Shown: piece after piece, positions 4,963 through 13,600 of the stretch | Layout: the number at the start of each line of letters is the position of its first letter | Position numbering within the stretch: the first letter of the stretch is position 1 | NCBI GenBank assembly: GCA_029250345.1 | Contig: JAQXFL010000051.1 | Coordinates: 1-14,853 of the forward strand | DNA length: 14,853 nt | Reading direction: 5' to 3' | DNA from: Candidatus Poseidoniaceae archaeon | GTDB lineage: Archaea > Thermoplasmatota > Poseidoniia > Poseidoniales > Poseidoniaceae | The notes under the pieces: model-generated | What the model saw: only the letters and a program-made list of their open reading frames with translations | What the model was told of the DNA's origin: nothing | Databases searched by the model: none | Position numbers and translations under genes: made by a program

Positions 4963-7263
4963 AACCAACGACTCCCAATAAGAGTCTTGGCGTATAGCAT
5001 CGGCTGCACATATTGCCGCCATGTTGACAATGTGACGCACTCCATCTCTTCGAGCAACCAATTGAACTGGCTTGTCCATACCTTCCAAAATCGGACCGGT
5101 CATCTCGGCATCACCTAATTCTTCAAGCAATTTGTAAGCAATATTTGCAGCTGCCAAGTTCGGCAATACCAATACATTCGCTGGGCCATTGAAGTCCATG
5201 AATGGGTACTCTTCTTGCACTTCGCCGTTCAATGCGGTATCGGCTTGCATTGGTCCATCGATAATGAGGGATGGATCGAGTTCGCGAGCGAATTCAATCG
5301 CGTCTTCAATACGCTCTGAACGTTGAGCACGGCTTGAACCAAAGTTCGAGAACGACAGCATTGCCACCTTCGGAGCAACTCCGAATCGACGAGCCACCTT
5401 CGCTGTTTGCACTGCGATTTCCGCCAGTGTTCTGCTGTCTGGATAAACATTGACGGTGGCATCGGCGAGGAAAATGGTTCTTCCTTTGACATTGACCATG
5501 TAGCAACCCACGACGCAATGGGTCTTTTCATTCGGACCGATGAGTTCCAAAGTTGGACGTAAAACATCGCCATAATTTCGACTCACTCCGCCCACGAATC
5601 CATCGGCGTCACCGTTGATGACCATTTGGCTTGCAAAATACGGTCTTGACTTGAGAAGACGGCGCGCATCAACGTGAGTCATTCCTTTCCTGCTTCTCTT
5701 CGACATCATCGCCTCAGCATAAATTCCCTTTCTGCGAGGATCTTTTCTTGGGTCGAAAACTTCGTATTCAAAATGCAACCCAAGTTCATCCACCATTCGA
5801 TGAATGCGCTCTTCAGGGCCGAGAAGAATTGGATAACATATTTTTTGCTCGGCGAGTTGTGCTGCTGCTCTGAGAACTTTTTCGTGATCTCCCTCGGGGA
5901 AGACAATTCGCTTGCCCTTACCACGAACTTGATTGATAACATGCCTCATAATAGAGTACGACAATCCCAATCGGGCTTCGAGTTGTTCGCGATAAGCAAC
6001 GAGCGAGAAATCTTCCGGTTGAACTGCTGCGACGCCCTCTTGAACGGCCGCTTGAGCAACTGCTGATGCTTCCCAAATGAGGACACGGCGGTCAAACGGT
6101 TTTGGAATAATATAATCTGGCCCATACTGCATTGTTGCTCCATCGTATGCTGCTGAAATGTAATCGGGGACCGGTTCTTTGGCTAATTCAGCTAACGCTT
6201 TTGTTGCCGCCATCTTCATTCCCTGAGTAATGTCACGGGCGCGCACATCCAGCGCTCCACGGAAGATGTACGGGAAACCGAGTACATTGTTCACTTGATT
6301 TGAGTAATCTGAACGGCCTGTGGCAATAATTGCATCAGTTCGGACTTCCAGAATTTCTTCCGGCGTAATCTCAGGCGTAGGATTGGCAAGTGCGAAAATG
6401 ATTGGTTTAGCGGCCATCGAGGCTACCATCTCTTTGTCGACAAGGCCTCCTCTTGACAAACCGAGCATCACATCAGCACCGTTTAGAGCGTCAGCCAAAT
6501 CACCGGCCTCACGATCGTGTGCGAAAGGTGCCTTGTATTCGTTCAGTTCTCCAGCCTCAAGGCGGGCCTTGGTTACAATTCCCTTGCTATCAACCATGGA
6601 GATGTTTTCTCGCGTCACACCAATTGCAACGTAATGATTGGCGCATGCAATTGCGCTTGCTCCAGCGCCGATGACGACTACCTTGACTGTTGCAAGTTCC
6701 TTTTCTTGGAGTTCAACGGCGTTTAGAAGGGCTGCTGCGGAAATGATAGCGGTACCATGCTGATCATCGTGCATGACTGGAATATCGGTTGATTCTGCAA
6801 TTCGCCTCTCAATTTCAAAACATTCTGGGGCCTTGATGTCTTCCAAGTTTATTCCGCCAAAGGTTTTCGAAATATTGACTACGGTTTCAATAAACGACTC
6901 CGGGTCCTCAGTATCGACTTCAATATCGAATACATCGATGTCAGCGAAGGTCTTCAAGAGAAGTCCTTTGCCTTCCATAACGGGCTTGCTTGCCAATGCG
7001 CCGATATTACCCAAACCCAGAACTGCCGTTCCGTTCGAAATGACTGCAACCAAGTTTCCCTTCGAGGTGTACCGATACGCGTCTTCTGGGCGTTCCGCGA
7101 TATCGAGGCACGGGTATGCGACTCCTGGAGAATAGGCGAGACTTAATTCGTGTGCGGTCGAATGAGGTTTGGTTGGAACAACCTTGATCTTACCCCGTGG
7201 TTCGGATTCATGGTATTCCAGCGCTTCTTTCTTGAGCAGACGCTCCTTTTTTTCGCGATTCAT
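4942..7263 (-). CDS. maeB: Malic enzyme with C-terminal phosphotransacetylase-like domain
   Basis: Oxidatively decarboxylates malate to pyruvate, reducing NAD(P)+, in the cytoplasm. The 773 residues match the long MaeB architecture. The malic N-terminal domain has the catalytic Tyr in SLAYSPGVA (41-49), the catalytic Lys in VMEGKGLLLK (95-104), metal-binding ED (141-142) and HDDQHGT (165-171). The Rossmann part has GAGASA (199-204), DSKG (225-228) and ALANPTPE (291-298). From about 445 a phosphate-acetyltransferase-like domain begins (IVFPEGDHEKVLRAA), with PMQADTALN (671-679) and LVLPNLAAANIAYKL (698-712). In characterised MaeB proteins this second domain is regulatory, sensing acetyl-CoA, rather than a working transacetylase. 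NADP preference is inferred from the family. ATG 7263 has AAGGT about 7 nt upstream, inside a possible hairpin. The gene is divergent from the giant gene at 7501 and convergent with the FGE-like gene. Confidence 0.97.
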   Translation of the reverse strand: MNREKKERLLKKEALEYHESEPRGKIKVVPTKPHSTAHELSLAYSPGVAYPCLDIAERPEDAYRYTSKGNLVAVISNGTAVLGLGNIGALASKPVMEGKGLLLKTFADIDVFDIEVDTEDPESFIETVVNISKTFGGINLEDIKAPECFEIERRIAESTDIPVMHDDQHGTAIISAAALLNAVELQEKELATVKVVVIGAGASAIACANHYVAIGVTRENISMVDSKGIVTKARLEAGELNEYKAPFAHDREAGDLADALNGADVMLGLSRGGLVDKEMVASMAAKPIIFALANPTPEITPEEILEVRTDAIIATGRSDYSNQVNNVLGFPYIFRGALDVRARDITQGMKMAATKALAELAKEPVPDYISAAYDGATMQYGPDYIIPKPFDRRVLIWEASAVAQAAVQEGVAAVQPEDFSLVAYREQLEARLGLSYSIMRHVINQVRGKGKRIVFPEGDHEKVLRAAAQLAEQKICYPILLGPEERIHRMVDELGLHFEYEVFDPRKDPRRKGIYAEAMMSKRSRKGMTHVDARRLLKSRPYFASQMVINGDADGFVGGVSRNYGDVLRPTLELIGPNEKTHCVVGCYMVNVKGRTIFLADATVNVYPDSRTLAEIAVQTAKVARRFGVAPKVAMLSFSNFGSSRAQRSERIEDAIEFARELDPSLIIDGPMQADTALNGEVQEEYPFMDFNGPANVLVLPNLAAANIAYKLLEELGDAEMTGPILEGMDKPVQLVARRDGVRHIVNMAAICAADAIRQDSYWESLVSPPDDR

Positions 7264-7265
7264 GG

Positions 7266-7294
7266 TAAGACCTTATGCAACGAAGGCGGTCTTA
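7266..7294 (-). promoter_or_regulatory. Inverted repeat in the malic enzyme leader
   Basis: A perfect 7-bp inverted repeat, TAAGACC (7266-7272) and GGTCTTA (7288-7294) separated by 15 bp, lies 3-31 nt before the maeB ATG. The arm nearest the gene overlaps the likely ribosome-binding site AAGGT (minus strand, 7274-7270). It could be an operator half-site pair or a leader hairpin that hides the ribosome-binding site. A 7-bp match is also quite possible by chance in a spacer of this size. Confidence 0.3.
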
Positions 7295-7390
7295 GGTTTG
7301 AGTGTTGCGTGGCATGAGGCTCTACGACCTTGTTTCAAGGAGGGTAATCTGTTTTTCGAAGGCAAGTCACTTGGTGAAGTTCGTACCCTC

Positions 7391-7417
7391 AAAAAAGCGC
7401 TTAAAGGCGCTAAAAAA
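7391..7417 (-). terminator. Small hairpin flanked by A/T tracts in the divergent spacer
   Basis: AGCGC (7396-7400) and GCGCT (7407-7411) form a 5-bp GC-rich stem with a 6-nt loop. Read on the minus strand the stem is followed directly by six T residues, a terminator-like shape, and another six T residues precede it. No minus-strand gene ends here, so it would only insulate maeB from antisense transcription of the giant gene. The rest of the 237-bp spacer (7264-7500) holds no convincing gene; a weak TTCAAATA at 7470-7477 is correctly placed to be a TATA box for a leaderless transcript beginning at 7501. Confidence 0.25.
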
Positions 7418-7500
7418 CCTCATTATGATGAGAAACGAATGGCTTCATTTCACACGATAAAGGGGCGCGTTCAAATACCCCAAAACACCGAAGATGACCT

Positions 7501-7620
7501 ATGAGGAGCACTGCGAACGCTAAGTCCCCCCAGCGCGATGCTCGAAGAGCGCTTCTGTTGGTCATTCTCATGCTGCTTTCTTCAGCGGCTCCAATCCTCT
7601 CCTTTTCAGGAGTTTCTGCC
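7501..7620 (+). other. Signal peptide of the giant protein
   Basis: Residues 1-40: a basic n-region (MRSTANAKSPQRDARR), a strongly hydrophobic core (ALLLVILMLL, then SSAAPILSF) and a cleavage site after V-S-A, before HES. There is no twin-arginine or lipobox motif, so Sec export with signal peptidase I type cleavage is expected. Confidence 0.85.
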
Positions 7621-10600
7621 CATGAATCAACCGCAGATACTGTGTGGCCTCAAGAAGGTAGCAACGATACAGGTTGGATTCAGTTGGATGCGACAGGAGC
7701 AACCCCTGGCAGCCCAACTCAAGCCAGTGCTTCTTGGACGCTTGAATTCGCTCCGGGCGCAGAGTTGTCGAATGTGTCCTTCCAAGTTCGAGTGAACGGA
7801 AGCGACGGCCTCATGATCGAAGAACCGATGCTCGTTGCAAGCGACATTGGCGTGAACATGTTGGACTGGAGAGGTCTTGGGATGCTTGGTTCACAAGACA
7901 GTTTCACAGGTCCAAACCCTTACTCCGGCCGTTTGAGTCCGAACAGCGATTCGGGTGCAACGTGGACCCTTCCGTCAGACGCAGAGATTACCGAACTCGT
8001 CATAGAAGCTCTCGCACCGGTCGACCCATTCGTGGCGCTGGCACCGCTTGAGCTCAACATAGCGGCCACCGCATTCCATCCACTTGATGGCCGAATGTAT
8101 CTGGCAATCGACAACACACTCATGACTCTGGATTACTCAAATGATCCAATCACCATCGACATTATCGAAAGAAACTCAAACATTCTCGACATCGTAGTCG
8201 ACACTTCCAACAATCTACTCCATCTCTTGACTGAAGATGGTTTCTCCGCCTATTCTTTAGAGGACACCAGCGAACAAAGCGGCCTAACAGCCCCGACCTT
8301 TTGGCCTGAGTCTTCATCTGAACCGGTGTACGATGTGTTTCACCTTGCCACAAACGGGTTTGTATACGCCGCCTATGACGGCGGAATTGCACAATGGGAC
8401 GGTACGAATTGGAGTTTTCCGGTAACCAAACTCACCTCCGGTAAAGCCCTTGATATCCTTGAGGCAAACGGGGTGCTGTATGTTTCCTTCGATGATGAAG
8501 GTGTTGCTCGGTGGGATCTCAATTCAGGTTCCGCTCTTTCGTCATGGTCATCAGCGAATTCACTTCACTCCGATGAGATCGTTGAAATGATGATTTCAGG
8601 AAATCAAATCCTATTTGCGTCGCCAGACAATGGTTTAGCCCGGTACGATTGGAACTCTGGATTTTGGCTCTCAACATGGACCGATGGTAATTGGCTCGCA
8701 AGCAACTCAATCAACGGTATTGCTCGCTCAGGTGCAGATTTATTCATCCTCAGCGGCGACACGTTGCACATTTATGATACAACAAGCGGCATATTTACCA
8801 GTTCACAAGTGATTTCAAATTTCGGCCTAACCGGAGACGGAAGTGACTTGATTGTCTGGCCTGCAAATGGCGTCAGAGCCCCTGCATCGGAACTGCTGTT
8901 GCTCGGAAACGGTTTCGGTTCTTTTGCCGAACTCACCCCCAGTCCGACTCTTACTCAAACCGGAACGCTCCTGATTGGGAGCGGTCCTACTTCCTCAGGC
9001 ATGCAAGATGCAACCGAACTTGATGGTGTGGTCTTTGTTGCCGCTGATGAGTGGATGAACCGATTCGACACCCAAGCCTCTAGATGGCTTCAGCCGGTAT
9101 ACTTGGGAACGACAGTGAACCAATTGATGAACGATGGATCCCACGTATTCATTGCCTCTGAAAGTGGACTTCACATGATGCACAGCAACGGCAGCCTACT
9201 CCAAACCTGGAGCACAGCAAATACGGACCTGAATCAGGACGAGGTGTTGCGTGTTGACTCAGATGGAACGCATGCTGTTGCCATCACAGGCGAAGGAGAA
9301 ATGCTCATCGTTGAATTGAACGGTGCCAACCCACCTGTCATCGAACAATACGATTCTCCCGCCGTCGACCTTACTCTTTTCAGCAATACAGTTCACCTTG
9401 CCACCGATAGCAGTGGAATCCTCAGGTATGAACTCGCCAATGAATCATGGCTAACTCCGTGGATTTCGACGGGAATCAATGGCGCAGATAATGTTCCAGT
9501 CGCTGTAAATGGCGATATTCTCTACTTCGGAATTCCTGGCTACGGAGTTGCTCGAAAAGACCTCGCAACTGATGAATTGATGACGCCGCTGACCGCAACC
9601 TCGAATTCCCCCGGCCAAAGTAATCCAAACGCCGTTCTTCCATCTGACACCATCTACTCACTCGAATCAAACGGAAATGACCTCTACATCGGAACTGCAA
9701 ATGGCGCTATCGTCTGGGATGGTTCAACTCCTTCCACTTTCAAAACAGGTGGGCAGTGGAACACTCGCCCACAGCGATACTACGACTTCACAGCTACTGG
9801 CGGCAATGTCTACGTCGGCACGAACATAGGAGTATGTAAGTGGCCAGCAGGCCAAATTGCTTCAACAAACCCTGATTGTTTGAATGTCTATGATGGAATG
9901 CCGAACTGGGCTACGTATTCAGTTGAATCTGATTCGTACGGCTATATCTACGGCGGCACGACCTCGGGTGTTGGCATCATTACCGCATCGCCTTACGACG
10001 TGGTCGGTGAGTGGGAGGCTGGAGAACAAACCCAAAACGCCCCTGTAGTCGTTATTGGAGATGTGGCTTTTATCGCACTCGATGGCATTGGCATCGCTCG
10101 ATATGATATGCCCAATAACGCTTGGCTTACGCTGTGGACTGATGATAACTATCTTGACGACGGGAATGAGGATGCAACGTCCCTTTCTGTCGATATCGAT
10201 CCGAATCTCATCTGGATTGGTGGCTCTGATGGATTCCAATTGCTCAACGCAACCACTGGAACTGAAGTGTACGATATCGAAAAAACGGGCAGCCTATTTG
10301 CTGGAAATGGTGACCCTCTCGACATGATTTTGAAAGGAGATACGATGTACTATCACGATGGAACAAGCAGTGACAACCTGTATCGGTTCAACGCCCAAAA
10401 CTTCACTGCTCTGCCGTCGCTCGATGTAGGCACACAAATTGGCCAAAACAACGGTGATATCAATGGAATGAATCTCGTTGGCGACATGATAATGATCAGT
10501 ATTGCCTCTCAAAATTGGTGGCAAGTTGATGGGTCTGGCGGTATTGCTCAATGGGACACAATCAACAACACATGGGGCGACAATATTCTCCCCATCGGGC

Positions 10601-13600
10601 AAGTCGACCGGGTAACTGCTTACCAATCCTCGACCGGAAACATGTGGGTGGCGTGGGGTGAAAACTCCTTGCAATACATGGCAGCGGACGGAACAATGCT
10701 CGGCGAGTGGGATGACGATGACTTCAATTTCCCAATTCGAGAAATTATCGAATACGATGGCGAAGTTCTGTTTGCAACAGAAGATGGTGTTGCCCGGTAC
10801 AACGAGACAAACAACCAATGGCTCTCGTTGTGGGAAGAAGGAAACGGACTCCCGAATAATGCTGGGTCCCAAATCTATGAACTGTGGACCGACGGCACAA
10901 ACCTTGTTGTTGGTGGCGGCGATGTCAGTGGGTTTGGACAATTCCAAGGTGGTTCTGTCTCTCATTGGGACGGAAATGCATGGGCTCAGTATTCTCTAGG
11001 TAGCAGTGGAACGCCAGGCGGATATCCACTCTCCATGGCTGAATGCGGTGGACTGCTTCACATAGGAATCTACGCCAACAACGGCGGCGTTGCTCGCTTA
11101 GATATGGCGAATGACACTTTCGTAGGTTCATTCACACGGACGATTCTGGGAGAAGGTGTGGTTTCAGGAGTCGCATGCGATGCCACTGACACGCTTTATG
11201 TCGCCTTCTATCAAGACGATGCTGACATCATGAAATACGGATATTCGTCTGGGACTTGGCTGACGCCTATTACCACAGCAACAAACAACCTCCCAAGCGA
11301 TCGAGTTTGGTGGGATGCTATTGACTACGCCAACGGACAACTTGTTCTTGGACACGGGCTTGGAACAAACGGGGATAACATCATCGGTGGCGGTTACACA
11401 ACCATTGCTACATCTGGCAATTCAAATGCCCAAGCCAGTGTAAACGGAGCAGGTTCTTCAGTCACTTCTTTCCAACGAGTCAATAATCAGTGGCTTCTCG
11501 GTCAAGCAGGCAGTTCCTCAGGATTCAGCAAAGTGCTTACCATTAGTCCACTTGGCCAAAACACAATTGCTTCACTACCAGGATTGGCCAGTGGGCAAGT
11601 CACCACAATGACCGGCAACAGCACACACCTATGGGTCACCACTGCCGGAACAATCGCAACCTCAACCGGTTTTGGACAGCCCAGCGGTGCCGGACTCCTT
11701 CAAGGTGAACGGCAATCGGACGGTTCTATTCTCTGGCAAGATGGATGGATTATGGCTGCAAACAGCAAGGCGCAAGATGCTGAACTGATTGGTACTGACT
11801 TGTACATTACCACAACTCCAACAGGCCTCTACAAACTGGATACGCTGACTGGAGCAGTTACACGGCTGAACGGTGGGTTACACAACAACCTCGATGGAAT
11901 GGTTCGTGTTGGAACAACATTGGTCCTTGGATTGATGGGGAGCGGAGGTTCTGCACCTGGCGTTCAACTCTATGACATCCAAACGGGATACGGTAACGGA
12001 AAGCTCATCGGTGGCCTTCCTTCGAATGCAATCAATAATTTCGCTGCGACTGCAGACGTGCTCTACATCGCCACAAACGGCGGCATCGGAAGATGGAATT
12101 ATGCTGCTTCTGATTGGTTGAATCCACTCACTGCCGCAGATGGCCTTCCAACAAACATCGTGGAAGATGTTCTTGTCGAGGGCAATTACCTTTGGATGGC
12201 AACACCTGCAGGTCTTGCAAGAAGAGACATTACGACAAACAACACGATTGTTTACACTTCAGCTTCTGGGCTTATGGGCACATCGACAATGTCACTGACC
12301 TCAGCCGTGAACACCATCACCAACAGCGATGGAACCGTATTCAGTGAAACTACCTTGTTCATCGGACACGACGGTGCTGGTAACGAACGGCCTGCTGTAA
12401 CGACCATTGGATTGACGACAGGTGACATCATCGGTCACGAATTTGATCAACTGCCTTCAAACAATGTCGATGCTTTAACGAGCGATTATTGGGGTATACA
12501 TGTAGCGACTGACATTGGACCCATGGTCCACTGGAACAGCAGCTCAGACTTCTTCGAGAGCGGAATCCCGTCCTACCAAATCTTCGGCTGGCCCGTTGAA
12601 AAGATGGTGAGTGACGGTGAACACGTTTTGATCTTCGGCGGGAACGGCGTGTCCATAATCGAAGCTCGAACAAACACCCATCAAAACATCAAGATGATTT
12701 CAATGCCGCAACTCACTGGCGGCACCCTCTCTACCGATTACATATGGCTGACAACCGACGGAGACGGATTATTTGGATACCAAAACAATGCACAATACTC
12801 AGAGGTTGACCGAATATCTGTTCGATACGCCAACCCACTGAACGTCGGATTCAATCTTGCTGCTCAGGACATTACGGACAAGACCAACCCCGGCATGAAC
12901 ATCACCTTGGCTGACCTCGACTCTACGGTTGCATTGGATTCAACCCAAGGCGTTGTTGGAACAAATGGAATACTGTTCCAAACCGTTCCGCTTGCGTTCA
13001 CATCCCCAGTGAAAAACGCTGCCACTTGGGCCCACTCAAAGAGTCTCAAGTACAACGCAACCATTGAACTCAATAACAATCCGGACTTCGAAACAAGCCT
13101 ACAGCTGGCCGTTCAAAATGGAGTCATTATCAACGGTACCCAGTTCTTACAACTGTCGTTATACTCTCCTTCAAACGGCTCAATGCAAGTCCGACTCATC
13201 TACGATTATGTTCGAACTGAGACACCGATTACAATGACCGACCTAATCGACCGACCGGACGACGGCGGTAGTGCATTACTCGCAAATTGGACGCTCGTTC
13301 ACGACGAAAATTTCGCACGTTACCTCGTTTATGTTAACGACGGGCCGTTCGAGACAACATCTGGACTCGCACTTACAGCCGACGATTTGGCGGGACGAAC
13401 GGTCGATAAAGCAGTCTCTCTCCACAGCAGACTCTCGAGCGAAGTAACAACGGCCAACGGCCAACCGCTTATTGATGGTCAAGAATACTATGCTGTTGTT
13501 GTCGTCGAATACGATGATGGGCACCTCGGCACACCTTCTCCAGCAATGGGGCCAGCCTCTCCAAGCAACGAAATCCCACTTTCCCCAGTATGGGCAAACG

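Noticed and set aside
5674..6066. 130-codon plus-strand open frame inside maeB
   Set aside because: It lies opposite the conserved linker and phosphotransacetylase-like region of maeB; the translation looks random and matches nothing.
10294..10965. 223-codon minus-strand open frame inside the giant gene
   Set aside because: It is antisense to a continuous frame with clear propeller repeats, shows no recognisable domain and has no ribosome-binding site; it is the shadow of the real gene's codon bias.
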